Counted from the stretch's first letter, positions 24,365 to 33,349 are shown. The stretch is 59,126 nucleotides of DNA from Bacteroidaceae bacterium (GCA_017503065.1 JAFVTT010000025.1:1-59126), one strand, 5' to 3'. Numbers and translations: made by a program. The notes: generated by a model from the sequence alone, not told the origin.

Positions 24365-25116
24365 ACAAGATAGACACACATCCCATATACATAGAACCCT
24401 TCCACGTGGACTTCACCGGCAGGGTCTTTCTCGGTGTGCTGGGCAACCATCTTCTCAATGCTGCCGGCAACCATTCGCAGAAGCGAGGGTGGGGCATAGG
24501 TGCGCTGAACGAGACGCGCCACACCTGGGTGCTCTCCCGCCTGTCCATAGAGATGATGGAGATGCCGCGCAACTATCAGCATTGCCAGATACGCACATGG
24601 GTGGAGAGTGTCATGAAACTCTTTACCAACCGTAACTTCGCCGTCGAGGACGCCGACGGACGTCCCCTTGGCTATGCACGAAGCGTGTGGGCCATGATAG
24701 ACATGGAGACACGCCGCCCCTGCGACCTGCTCACCCTCTACGACGGAGACATCCTCAACTATGTGGTGTCCGAGGAGGAGAACGTCTGCCCCATCGAGGG
24801 ACACGGACGCTTCCGCTTCCGCGATGCACAACTGGTTCGCACCATCGGCACATACTATAGCGATGTGGACATCAACGGACATATCAACAGCATCAAGTAC
24901 ATAGAGCACATCCTGGACCTCTTCACACGCGAGCAGATGGAACGTGGCATCCGTCGCTTCGAGATAGCCTACAAGGCAGAGTCCTACATGGGCGACACGC
25001 TCAGTTTCTACCTCCAGCCCGTCAGCGACACGGAAGTGGATGTGGAAGTGCGCAAGAACTCCACCCCCGACACCCCCGGCGAGGTGGTGTGCCAGGCAAA
25101 GGTGAGGTTCAATTAA
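24361..25116 (+). CDS. acyl-[acyl-carrier-protein] thioesterase
   Basis: 251 residues, a double hot-dog protein of the FatA/FatB-like family. Signatures are the RHTWVLSRLSIEM segment of the first hot-dog and DINGHINSIKYIEHILD (the D-x-N-x-H-x-N pattern with catalytic Asn/His) in the second. It releases free fatty acids from acyl-ACP in the cytoplasm. The start overlaps the ilvN stop by 4 bp. Its place inside the branched-chain amino acid cluster is seen in other Bacteroidales, and may link branched-chain precursor supply with iso/anteiso fatty acid output; that link is inference. Confidence 0.9.
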   Translation: MNKIDTHPIYIEPFHVDFTGRVFLGVLGNHLLNAAGNHSQKRGWGIGALNETRHTWVLSRLSIEMMEMPRNYQHCQIRTWVESVMKLFTNRNFAVEDADGRPLGYARSVWAMIDMETRRPCDLLTLYDGDILNYVVSEEENVCPIEGHGRFRFRDAQLVRTIGTYYSDVDINGHINSIKYIEHILDLFTREQMERGIRRFEIAYKAESYMGDTLSFYLQPVSDTEVDVEVRKNSTPDTPGEVVCQAKVRFN

Positions 25117-25121
25117 GGACG

Positions 25122-25200
25122 GACGGACCCCCTCAGTCCCCCTGTAGGGGAGGAGAGGGTGAGCGGTGAGCGGTTAACGGTGAGCGGTGAGCGGATGAGC
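25122..25200 (+). repeat. palindromic block plus GTGAGCG heptamers after the thioesterase gene
   Basis: GACCCCCTCAGTCCCCCTGTAGGGGAGGAGAG-type block (about 25128-25157), then repeated GTGAGCG units to about 25197. Same type as 21317-21388. Confidence 0.65.
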
Positions 25201-25220
25201 AGAAAACTTAGTTCTAATTG

Positions 25221-25290
25221 GCCCTCCTAGGCTTTCCTAGGTTATCCTAGGTTATCCTAGGCCTTCCTAGGCCTTCCTAGGTCTTCCTAG
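25221..25290 (+). repeat. seven tandem 10-bp units GNNNTCCTAG before ilvC
   Basis: Seven contiguous 10-mers, each ending TCCTAG, so the palindrome CCTAGG recurs at every junction. The last unit is ~60 bp upstream of the ilvC ATG. The 10-bp period is close to one DNA helical turn, so all CCTAGG sites face the same side of the DNA. Confidence 0.85.
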
Positions 25291-25349
25291 AAATCCTATA
25301 AAATACCCCTAAAGAAACATACAATAACAATTTTAAATATACACAAACA

Positions 25350-26393
25350 ATGGCAAAAATGAATTTTGGCGGCGTTATCGAAGAAGTGGTAACCCGCGAG
25401 GAATTTCCTCTTGAGAAAGCACGTGAAATCCTGAAGGACGAGACCATCGCCGTTATCGGCTATGGCGTTCAGGGTCCTGGTCAGGCTTGCAACCTCCGCG
25501 ACAACGGTTTCAACGTTATCGTTGGCCAGCGTCAGGGCAAGACCTATGAGAAGGCTATCGCCGACGGTTGGGTTCCCGGTGAAACCCTGTTCTCCATCGA
25601 GGAGGCTGCCGACAAGGCAAGCATCGTTATGTGCCTGCTCTCCGATGCGGCCGTAATGAGCGTATGGCCCACCCTGAAGCAGTACCTGAGCGCAGGCAAG
25701 GCCCTGTACTTCTCTCACGGTTTCGCCATCACATGGAGCGACCGCACCGGCTGTGTTCCCCAGGAGGACATCGACGTTATCATGGTTGCCCCCAAGGGTT
25801 CTGGTACCTCTCTCCGCACCATGTTCCTTGAAGGCCGTGGTCTGAACAGTTCTTATGCCGTATATCAGGACGCTACAGGCCGTGCTCTCGAGCGCACTCT
25901 GGCTCTGGGTATCGGTATCGGTTCCGGTTACATGTTCGAGACCACCTTCCAGCGCGAGGCAACTTCCGACCTCACCGGCGAGCGCGGTTCTTTGATGGGT
26001 GCTATCCAGGGTCTTCTGCTGGCCCAGTACGAGGTATTGCGCGAGAACGGCCACTCTCCCTCTGAGGCTTTCAACGAGACCGTCGAGGAGTTGACCCAGT
26101 CACTCATGCCTCTCTTCGCACAGAAGGGTATGGACTGGATGTATGCCAACTGCTCTACCACCGCTCAGCGTGGTGCTCTCGACTGGATGGGCCCCTTCCA
26201 CGATGCTTGCAAGCCCGTGGTTGAGAAGTTGTACGCTTCTGTAAAGTGCGGTAACGAGGCACAGATCTCTATCGATGCCAACTCCAAGCCCGACTACCGT
26301 GTAGGTCTGGAGAAGGAACTCGCTGCCCTGCGCGAAAGCGAGATGTGGCGCACCGCCGAGACCGTACGCCAGTTGCGTCCCGAGAACAACTAA
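25350..26393 (+). CDS. ilvC: ketol-acid reductoisomerase
   Basis: 347 residues. It isomerises and reduces acetolactate or acetohydroxybutyrate with NAD(P)H and Mg2+, the second step of valine and isoleucine synthesis. The N-terminal Rossmann motif is GYGVQGPGQACNLRDNG. The loop that sets cofactor preference reads GQRQGKTYEKA. The C-terminal knotted domain includes DLTGERGSLMGAIQGLLLAQYEVL with metal-binding acidic residues. The sequence reads as the longer type seen in Bacteroidetes. Codon use is the most biased in the window, suggesting high expression. It is preceded by the CCTAGG array and followed by a palindromic repeat. Confidence 0.97.
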   Translation: MAKMNFGGVIEEVVTREEFPLEKAREILKDETIAVIGYGVQGPGQACNLRDNGFNVIVGQRQGKTYEKAIADGWVPGETLFSIEEAADKASIVMCLLSDAAVMSVWPTLKQYLSAGKALYFSHGFAITWSDRTGCVPQEDIDVIMVAPKGSGTSLRTMFLEGRGLNSSYAVYQDATGRALERTLALGIGIGSGYMFETTFQREATSDLTGERGSLMGAIQGLLLAQYEVLRENGHSPSEAFNETVEELTQSLMPLFAQKGMDWMYANCSTTAQRGALDWMGPFHDACKPVVEKLYASVKCGNEAQISIDANSKPDYRVGLEKELAALRESEMWRTAETVRQLRPENN

Positions 26394-26401
26394 GTGAACA
26401 A

Positions 26402-26527
26402 GACCCCCTCAATCCCCCTGCAGGGGGAGGAGAGCGTTGAACGTAATCCAACAACAGTAGGGACACGGCATGCCGTGTCCGGACAACAACCATAATCAAT
26501 GCGGACGCTGCACGCAGCGTCCCTACG
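26402..26527 (+). repeat. two palindromic repeats downstream of ilvC
   Basis: First a GACCCCCTCAATCCCCCTGCAGGGGGAGGAG-type block (26402-26432), as after ilvD. Then a pair of nested palindromes, GTAGGGACACGGCATGCCGTGTCC (about 26458-26481) and GGACGCTGCACGCAGCGTCCCTAC (about 26502-26525), whose outer ends GTAGGGAC/GTCCCTAC are inverted. No gene. Confidence 0.7.
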
Positions 26528-26694
26528 GGCAAAGACACAAGAGCGGTGAGCGAACTCTCTATAATGAGGTTACGCCCGCCGCTTTTGTCTTTTTCAAGTA
26601 TTGCCTTATTGCCATTCTTGTCCTCCTGATTCTTGCCGTTATTGCGGGAATCGCTCTTGGGCTGGCAAGCAAATACTTCGGAATAGATTTATAG
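26470..26694 (+). CDS. possible small membrane protein (start inside a repeat)
   Basis: 74 codons. The last ~45 residues form a plausible single membrane helix (FFKYCLIAILVLLILAVIAG, then IALGLASKYFGIDL). The first ~25 residues are translated from the palindromic repeat and look like random sequence. No ATG closer to the helix is in frame and no promoter box was seen. Either a real small membrane protein has lost its own start, or the frame is accidental. I include it because the hydrophobic segment is clean and ends naturally. Confidence 0.3.
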   Translation: MPCPDNNHNQCGRCTQRPYGQRHKSGERTLYNEVTPAAFVFFKYCLIAILVLLILAVIAGIALGLASKYFGIDL

Positions 26695-26715
26695 TATTTC
26701 CTAATTCGGGCACAC

Positions 26716-26756
26716 ATCCCTCCTGCCTTTATCTGCTGATATAGGGTAGGAGGGAT
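26716..26756 (+). terminator. hairpin before the sigma factor gene
   Basis: ATCCCTCCTGCC pairs with GGTAGGAGGGAT (one G-T pair). No T-run follows, so terminator function is uncertain. Confidence 0.4.
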
Positions 26757-26855
26757 TGCCGTTAATGGAGATAAGACATAAAAAACTTGTCCCAAACTGC
26801 AACACTTCGGGCAAAATCTTCGTTATAATAGCAGAAGACAACATTATAGAAGGAA

Positions 26856-27386
26856 TTGGACTACAGAGAAATCATACTCGGATGCAGGAATGGCAGGCAT
26901 GGGGCGCAACTTGCCTTCTACGACCTGTTTTCTCCAGCCTTGTATGCTTCCGCCTTCCGCTTGCTCAACAATGAGTGGGAGGCAGAGGAGGTGGCACAGG
27001 AAGTTCTGCTGAAGGTGTTTACCGAAAATTCTCTGTTGAACGACACGCAGGACGAGATGTTGAGGATGCTGAAACGCATGGCCATCAACCTGTCCATAGA
27101 CCATCTGCGGCAACGCAAGGTGATATGGGAGGAATGGGACGACAGACTGATGGACCAGTCGCAGGAGAGCATAGAGCAGGTAATCATCCGTCAGGAGGAT
27201 GTAGAACAACTGCACACCGCCATTGCCATGATGTCCGAGAAGGACAGAAGCATCCTGTTGCTCTCCATAGCAGAAGAACTCACCACAGAGGAGATTTCAC
27301 AAATCCTTGGCATACGCCCGTCCAGCGTCCGTTCGCAACTGTCCAGGGCCAGGCAGAGACTGATAAAACTATACAGATATGAATAA
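26856..27386 (+). CDS. ECF-type RNA polymerase sigma factor
   Basis: 176 residues. Sigma-70 region 2 spans ~15-85 (LYASAFRLLNNEWEAEEVAQEVLLKVF is region 2.1/2.2-like, ending NLSIDHLRQRK). Region 4 spans ~125-172 (LSIAEELTTEEISQILGI, then VRSQLSRARQRL), the usual helix-turn-helix. The only in-frame start before region 2 is TTG at 26856, preceded by GAAGGA at good distance, so a rare TTG start is likely. Upstream there is no TAnnTTTG box. A weak AAC...CGTTA pair at 16-bp spacing (about 26800-26825) might be an autoregulated ECF promoter. It overlaps the next gene by 8 bp, as usual for sigma/anti-sigma pairs. Confidence 0.9.
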   Translation: MDYREIILGCRNGRHGAQLAFYDLFSPALYASAFRLLNNEWEAEEVAQEVLLKVFTENSLLNDTQDEMLRMLKRMAINLSIDHLRQRKVIWEEWDDRLMDQSQESIEQVIIRQEDVEQLHTAIAMMSEKDRSILLLSIAEELTTEEISQILGIRPSSVRSQLSRARQRLIKLYRYE

Positions 27387-27921
27387 CAACGACAATACAG
27401 TACTGAAGCAAATGATGGAGCAGGCATGGCCCATACCGCCACAGCCTGCCGGAAGCAGGGAACGGTTTGCGCAGAGGTTGGCGCAAACACAGCACGCCAA
27501 GCGCAAGCACAGGTTCTTTGCATGGGCTTCTGCTATCGGCATAGCGGCATCGCTTGTAATGGCTTTGCTGATAATACGTCCCCAAAGCGGTGCAGAGACC
27601 AAGGAAAACGTTATCTCACAGAACATAAGTGCGAGTATCGCAGAACTAAAGGGTTACTACAAGGCCCAGATGTGGAGCGAGACGGAATACATCCTGGAAC
27701 TCTCCAAGGACATGAAACCGGAGATGCGTGCCAAACTCATGGCCGAGGTGACGCAACTGACTGAGAATCCCGATTCCGTGGCACTTACCATCTTGAGCGA
27801 GGACATTGACGATGACAGAAAGATATACTACATCACCTCGGTGTACATGGCACACCTGCGTAGCCTCCAGTACATACATCAGATGCTTGCCGAGAACAAG
27901 ATGGCATCGGACAAACAGTGA
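27379..27921 (+). CDS. membrane-anchored anti-sigma-like protein
   Basis: 180 residues. Residues 1-45 are a polar cytoplasmic head (KQMMEQAWPIPPQPAG is a short motif area). Residues 46-65 are one membrane helix (FAWASAIGIAASLVMALLII). The remaining ~115 residues are helical and would face the periplasm. No zinc-finger HxxxCxxC motif was seen, so it is not a ZAS-type anti-sigma. The call rests mainly on the 8-bp overlap with the sigma gene and on the topology. The stop TGA overlaps the start region of the next gene. Confidence 0.7.
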   Translation: MNNNDNTVLKQMMEQAWPIPPQPAGSRERFAQRLAQTQHAKRKHRFFAWASAIGIAASLVMALLIIRPQSGAETKENVISQNISASIAELKGYYKAQMWSETEYILELSKDMKPEMRAKLMAEVTQLTENPDSVALTILSEDIDDDRKIYYITSVYMAHLRSLQYIHQMLAENKMASDKQ

Positions 27922-27944
27922 ATGCTAAAGACAATGGTTATCAG

Positions 27945-29120
27945 ATGAACAACAATATAATACCTTCTGCTATGAGAACCAATATCAGAAACATCCTCCT
28001 TGCAATGCTCCTTGCACTTGTGCCCACTATGCTGATGGCAGGCAGGGAAGTGAATAGCGCCCAGATGTCTGGTGAAATCACCATAGATAACGTATCAACC
28101 GCCAAAGAACTTCATATCTCCTACATGTACGGCGAAGTGGAACTGGTATTCTGGAACAAGAATGAAATCATGCTCAAGTACGTCGAAACGCTAAAGGCAC
28201 CGACAAAGAAACATGCCGAGGATGCTCTGCAAAGGAGGAATGTTGTTCAGCGTAATACCGGTGAGAAGTATTTTCTGGAGATACAGAAAACATCCTATGG
28301 AGACCGCAATCTCAGTTACGATAGCAAGTGGACGATATATGTGCCTGTCAGGCAGAAGTCGGTGTCGGTATGGAATGAGTACGGCAATGTCAGTGTCGGC
28401 ACGGGATATGACAAGCAGATTAGGATAAATGTGAAACATGGCGATGTCAGTGTACCCAAAACCAAGGCTATGTGCATGGTAATAGTGGACCATGGCAATT
28501 TCTCCATGGGTAATGTCGGGTATCTGAACTTGAACACCAAGTATGCCAATGGGACAATAGGGTTTGCCAACGTGCTGAACCTGAGTTGCGACCATGCAGA
28601 AGCGATAATGATAGATGAGGTCCAGGACCTGAATGTCAATAACAGTCAGCATTCCAAGATGCGGATAGGCCGGTTGAATAATGCAAAGGTCTCTGCGTCG
28701 TATTGTGAGATATTTGCAATAGACGTACTTGGAACCGCTCTTATGAAGAATGTCAGATATTCGGGAATCTCCATGACGAACCTTCGCGGACGGTGTGATT
28801 TTTCCGATATTTCATACTCCAAAATCAACGTCACGGTCGGAAAGTCCAACCGTGAACCCAGGGTCTTGGTCCCCGATGCCCGCTTCAGCGACGTCACCGT
28901 GTCCATCCCCAAGACGTTGCAGGTCAGTTGCCTGCTACGGAACAAATACGGGAAAATAGAATTTGACGTCCCTGCCTCTGTGAAGCAACATGTGGTAGAG
29001 AACAAGAAAGACTATTCCCAAACCACTATGCACACGCTGCTCAACACCACCTCTTTTGCACCGTCATCGGTGATAGATATCCAGAATTCCAACGGTAATA
29101 TAACGATCAAGGGCTACTAA
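27945..29120 (+). CDS. secreted DUF4097/adhesin-like protein in the sigma-factor operon
   Basis: About 391 residues from the ATG at 27945. GTG at 27918 and ATG at 27972 are also possible; all retain the signal peptide RNILLAMLLALVPTMLMA. The mature part consists of repeating short beta segments (GEITIDNVS, YGEVELVFWN, NGTIGFANV, NGNITIKGY), the pattern of right-handed beta-helix-like DUF4097/DUF2807 proteins. It is the third gene of the sigma/anti-sigma operon, so it is probably an envelope output or input of that regulon. The exact Pfam family is uncertain. Confidence 0.7.
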   Translation: MNNNIIPSAMRTNIRNILLAMLLALVPTMLMAGREVNSAQMSGEITIDNVSTAKELHISYMYGEVELVFWNKNEIMLKYVETLKAPTKKHAEDALQRRNVVQRNTGEKYFLEIQKTSYGDRNLSYDSKWTIYVPVRQKSVSVWNEYGNVSVGTGYDKQIRINVKHGDVSVPKTKAMCMVIVDHGNFSMGNVGYLNLNTKYANGTIGFANVLNLSCDHAEAIMIDEVQDLNVNNSQHSKMRIGRLNNAKVSASYCEIFAIDVLGTALMKNVRYSGISMTNLRGRCDFSDISYSKINVTVGKSNREPRVLVPDARFSDVTVSIPKTLQVSCLLRNKYGKIEFDVPASVKQHVVENKKDYSQTTMHTLLNTTSFAPSSVIDIQNSNGNITIKGY

Positions 29121-29350
29121 GCCTCGCGTCGGCATGCCAGTACCGCCGTGTCGGTACTGGAGTACTCTCGTGGGAGGACTGCAGTCCTTCCATAGGAGGA
29201 CTACGCCCCTGTCACGCTATTGTCACACGTTTGTCACGCCATGTTGTGCCGATGTACGAGGCATTATCCTTACCTTTGCACCACGGAAAGGTCCTATTAC
29301 TACGAATAAACGTTAAAATGTTCATTATAAAAAAAATACGTCTATTGGAG
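29121..29350. other. spacer with short palindromes
   Basis: CCAGTACCG/CGGTACTGG (about 29140-29161) and GGAGGACTGCAGTCCTTCC (about 29174-29192) form stems. A TACCTTTG at 29271-29278 is a possible distal promoter. No gene seen. Confidence 0.4.
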
Positions 29351-29352
29351 CA

Positions 29353-29383
29353 TTGTGTCAACGGTAAGGAATGCATATCTTTG
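29353..29383 (+). promoter_or_regulatory. promoter of the outer membrane receptor gene
   Basis: TTG (29353-29355), 20-bp spacer, TATCTTTG (29376-29383), about 74 bp before the ATG at 29457. Confidence 0.6.
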
Positions 29384-29456
29384 CATGGACGGTTGCCGTT
29401 GGAAACGGGACGGGAAACCTGTTGCCTATACTAAACATCAAATAAATCTAATACCC

Positions 29457-32261
29457 ATGAATTGTAGAAGACTTGTCATGCTCTTGTTACTGATATGCAG
29501 TATCAGTGCCTGGGCGCAGACGTATCAGGTGAACGGACGGATTACGGCGAGCGACACCCGGGAGCCCTTGCCTCAGGTGAGTGTGCAACTGCTTGGCACC
29601 GACTCTGTGCGTGTGGCTATTGCCGCCACGGACGAGAAAGGAAACTTCACGCTCAAGGCCAAAGGGGCAGGGCAGTATATCGTGATGGCCAGGATGATAG
29701 GCTTCGCACCCTTCGTGCGCAATGTGAACCTGACGGCAGAGCGTCCGTCGGCAACAATGAACTTTGGCATGAAACCGTCCGCCAAGGAACTGGACGAGGT
29801 GAGCGTAACGGCTCTCTCGCGCATGATGACGATGAAGAAGGATACGCTGATTTTCAGCAGTGCCGCCCTGCGCCTGCCACCTAACGCTTCGTTGGCGGCA
29901 CTGATGAACCAGTTGCCAGGCATAGGCATAGACAAGGACGGCAACATGACATATCAGGGCAAGGTGGTGAACCAGATACTGGTGGACGGCAAGCCTTTCT
30001 TTGGCGACGTGAACACGGCTCTGGCCAATATGCCCACGGATGCCGTGCAGAACGTGAAGATATACGAGAAGACGGACGAGGAAAAGGAATACCGCAAGGA
30101 ACTGGACACGGACAAGGCCACGGTGGTGGACCTGACCATCAAGAAGGAGTACAAGTCGAAGTGGATGGCAAACGTGGACCTGGGCGGTGGTACTGACAAG
30201 CGCTATGTGGGCAAGATATTCGCCACGAACTTCACCGACCGTCGCCGCACCGCCGTGTATGCACAGATGAACAACATCTGCCAGAACCAGCGGGTGGATG
30301 CCAACGGCAACTGGTCTTATTGGAGCGATGGCAGATTTGGCTTGTTTGACTATCGCAAGGCCGGCATGATAATGCAATGGGACAACGACAAGGCCAACAA
30401 GGAGGCTGGTAACTTGCGAGGCAATGCCAACATAGACGTGTATCATAACAACATGTTCTACAACACGCTAAACAATAGCGAAAACTTCCTGGGCGGTGGC
30501 AATACGCAATACACCTATGCCAAGAACATTACCGACAACCGCGATGCAGGTGTGGATGCCAGGGCAAACATTACCTATAATATAGATAGCATCAACCGCC
30601 TCTCCTTCAAAGCCAGATATGGCTATCAGAACGGCAGGAGCGACAAGGAAGGCACATCTTCCACCTTCCACACCCAGCCAGAGGAACTGGAGGACATGGC
30701 AGGCAGCCTTGTGGGTGATGATGTGTTGCTTGCTCTCATGGGGCAGGGCATAAATTCGCTGGACGCCAACGGCAATTCCAAGAGCAATAGGCATAATGCC
30801 AACTTTTCTGCCGAATACACCCATCTGTTCAAAAAGCAGGGCAGAACACTGAGCGTGAATGCCTGGGGAAGTATCAACGACCTTCATGGAAGTGGCAACG
30901 CAAGGCAGTTTTACCGCTATTTCTCTCCCAATGCACCGGCACCAGAACTGGATAATCGCCAGGCTAATGAGAGAAACGCGACGAGCTATAACCTCTCTGC
31001 AGGAATGTCGTATGCCGAACCTATCAACAAGTATCTTCGCTTCAGTGCCAATTATGGTTTCTCGCATAAAAAGGCCAACGAGGACTATGGCCTTTACGAT
31101 GTCTACACCATCCCCGAGAACCTGCGTCCCACTCCTGGCGACTCGCTCCAGTATGTAAGCGACTTGCAGAATACATATTACTCGGACAGCTATACCAATC
31201 AGCACCGTTTGCTTGTATGGCTTCAAGGCACTTGGGACAAGGTGGAGAGTGCCATTTATCCTTCGCTCAACCTCTTTACGGATTACCTCCATTACGACCG
31301 CAATGGTGAGCAGTACAATCCATCCCGCACCCACTTTGGCTTGGGCATGTATGGTTTCGTGAAATATAAATTCACCCAGCAGAACTACATTCAGCTAAGC
31401 TACAATGGCAGCAGTGCTCGTCCGTCGCTCTTGGAACTTCTGCCCATCAGGGATACAAGCAATCCCATGGCGGAAACGGTGAACAATCCTGACTTGAAGG
31501 CGGGTTGGAGCAACTCCGTATCCCTATACTCCCGCTTCTTCAAACCCAAGCGTGGTGATAGTTATACCGTGAATGCTGGTTTCAGTAATCGAACCAACTC
31601 GGTGGTGACGACTCAGGAGACTGACCCCACAACTGGATACACCCGATATGGCAAGACCAATGTGAACGGCAACTACAACATGTGGCTTTCCGCCTATACC
31701 GACCAGCCTCTGGACACCGCACGCCACTGGAACCTGAACGCAAGAGTATATGCAAACTACTCTCACAACATCGGCTACGTGGGTGCCATGGGCAATAGCC
31801 TTGGACTTTCCTCCGTTGATTCGTACGGAGCCAGTGCCAATATCGGGTTGAGATACAGAAAGGACATCTGGAGTGTGTCGCTCAGCGCCATGTATCAGGG
31901 CGACTTCACCCGTTATGGCGAGACTCCGCAATACAACCAGAACGGACACACCTACGAGGTGAACCTCTCACCGCAGGTGGACCTGCCCTTCGGCATGAAG
32001 ATAAACACGCAATTCATCTATTATGCCCGAAGCGGATATGCCGACCCTCTGATGAACCATCCCCAATGGATACTGAACGCCTCCATCTCGCAATCCTTCC
32101 TCAAGAGCAAGGCACTGACCATCCAGTTGGAAGGCACCGACCTCTTGAAGTCGCGCACGGCAGAATCCAGTCACCTGTCACCCACCTCACGCACATATAG
32201 CCGCACTGACACCTTCCTCAGTTACGTGATGCTCCACGCAATATATAGGTTCAGTTTATAA
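29457..32261 (+). CDS. TonB-dependent receptor-like outer membrane beta-barrel protein
   Basis: 934 residues from the ATG at 29457 (MNCRRLVMLLLLICSISAWAQ, signal peptide). A longer frame overlaps the promoter box. Residues ~20-110 are a carboxypeptidase-regulatory-like (CarboxypepD_reg) domain, followed by a plug-like domain (about 130-230, with NQLPGIGIDKDGNMTYQGK and ILVDGKPFF). A long C-terminal beta-barrel of the OMP_b-brl_3 type ends in the aromatic YRFSL. A canonical TonB box was not identified. Such proteins import large nutrients or act in envelope signalling. No SusD partner follows, so it is an orphan. A clear terminator lies downstream. Confidence 0.88.
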   Translation: MNCRRLVMLLLLICSISAWAQTYQVNGRITASDTREPLPQVSVQLLGTDSVRVAIAATDEKGNFTLKAKGAGQYIVMARMIGFAPFVRNVNLTAERPSATMNFGMKPSAKELDEVSVTALSRMMTMKKDTLIFSSAALRLPPNASLAALMNQLPGIGIDKDGNMTYQGKVVNQILVDGKPFFGDVNTALANMPTDAVQNVKIYEKTDEEKEYRKELDTDKATVVDLTIKKEYKSKWMANVDLGGGTDKRYVGKIFATNFTDRRRTAVYAQMNNICQNQRVDANGNWSYWSDGRFGLFDYRKAGMIMQWDNDKANKEAGNLRGNANIDVYHNNMFYNTLNNSENFLGGGNTQYTYAKNITDNRDAGVDARANITYNIDSINRLSFKARYGYQNGRSDKEGTSSTFHTQPEELEDMAGSLVGDDVLLALMGQGINSLDANGNSKSNRHNANFSAEYTHLFKKQGRTLSVNAWGSINDLHGSGNARQFYRYFSPNAPAPELDNRQANERNATSYNLSAGMSYAEPINKYLRFSANYGFSHKKANEDYGLYDVYTIPENLRPTPGDSLQYVSDLQNTYYSDSYTNQHRLLVWLQGTWDKVESAIYPSLNLFTDYLHYDRNGEQYNPSRTHFGLGMYGFVKYKFTQQNYIQLSYNGSSARPSLLELLPIRDTSNPMAETVNNPDLKAGWSNSVSLYSRFFKPKRGDSYTVNAGFSNRTNSVVTTQETDPTTGYTRYGKTNVNGNYNMWLSAYTDQPLDTARHWNLNARVYANYSHNIGYVGAMGNSLGLSSVDSYGASANIGLRYRKDIWSVSLSAMYQGDFTRYGETPQYNQNGHTYEVNLSPQVDLPFGMKINTQFIYYARSGYADPLMNHPQWILNASISQSFLKSKALTIQLEGTDLLKSRTAESSHLSPTSRTYSRTDTFLSYVMLHAIYRFSL

Positions 32262-32333
32262 TGAAAAGTCCTCCTGCAACGTTCTCATACGACAAAGCAT
32301 GAAGTAATCTTTTTCTGGTTGCATAGGGGGCAC

Positions 32334-32375
32334 GGGTATTGGCATTGGTACTCCCGATGCTGATACCCTCTTTTT
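32334..32375 (+). terminator. terminator of the receptor gene
   Basis: Interrupted stem GGGTAT..GCAT with ATGC..ATACCC, followed by TCTTTTT. Confidence 0.7.
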
Positions 32376-32449
32376 ATGCAAGCGGGTAACTTGAAGGATT
32401 AGACAGTACAAATAACAATACCGTCTATAGAATGCTACAAGAACATCGG

Positions 32450-33075
32450 TACCATTGGGCGTCAATCTCACAAAAACATTGGTACCATTGGGCGTCAATC
32501 TCGCATAAACATTGGTACCATTGGGCGGCAATCTCACATAAACATTGGTACCTTTGGGCGACAATCTCACAATAACATTGGTACCTTTGGGCGATAATTT
32601 CACATGAACATTGGTACCATTGGGCGGCAATCTCACAAGAACATTGCTACCATTTGGGCGACAATCTCACAATAACATTGGTACCATTGGGCGACAATCT
32701 CACATAAACATTGGTACCATTGGCCGACAATCGCATAATAACATTGGTACCTTTGGCCGGTAATCTCACAAAAACATTGGTACCATTGGCCGTCAATCGC
32801 ATAATAACATTGGTACCATTGGCCGATAATCTCACAAAAACATTGGTACCTTTGGGCGTCAATCGCATAATAATATTGGTACCTTTGGGCGTCAATCTCA
32901 CAATAACATTGGTACCTTTGGCCGATAATCGCATAATAACATTGGTACCTTTGGGCGGAATCTCACAATAACATTGGTACCTTTGGCCGATAATCTCACA
33001 TGAACATTGGTACCATTGGGCGGCAATCTCACATAAACATTGGTACCATTGGCCGACAATCTCACAATAACATTT
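32450..33075. repeat. 33-bp minisatellite, block 1 (19 units plus a partial)
   Basis: Tandem units with consensus AACATTGGTACCWTTGGS then CGNYAATCKCAYANN (33 bp). Most vary only at fixed positions. One unit has 34 bp (near 32650) and one has 32 bp (near 32956), so reading frames change. Frames are open on both strands because 33 is a multiple of three. Minus-strand translation gives repeats like NGTNVIVRLPP. Noncoding status is favoured but not proven. Confidence 0.9.
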
Positions 33076-33117
33076 ATTGATGTCCGGTATACTTATACAT
33101 AAACAACTACTATCCCT

Positions 33118-33262
33118 AAGAAACAGCCCCCTCCGCCCTTCGGGCACCTCCCCTAACTTCGGGGAGGAAAGAGAAGTGTTCCTCCCAACCCCTACATAGC
33201 AATATGTTAATAACTTTCCTCCCCAAAGTTAGGGGAGGTGTCGCAAAGCGACGGAGGGGTCT
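33118..33262. repeat. palindromic intergenic element inside the minisatellite
   Basis: Ends are inverted copies: CCCCCTCCGCCCTTCGGG... at the left and ...GCAAAGCGACGGAGGGG at the right, with inner arms CCCCTAACTTCGGGGAGG / CCTCCCCAAAGTTAGGGG. A shorter relative is at 51889-51947. It has split the minisatellite into two blocks or sits between two independent arrays. Confidence 0.75.
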
Positions 33263-33349
33263 GTTCTTCTTTTCCAGGCATAATTCGGAGATGGTACAAT
33301 GAAGATCTTTGTAATTCAACACAACAAAATCGTTTGCCGGACACCCCAA

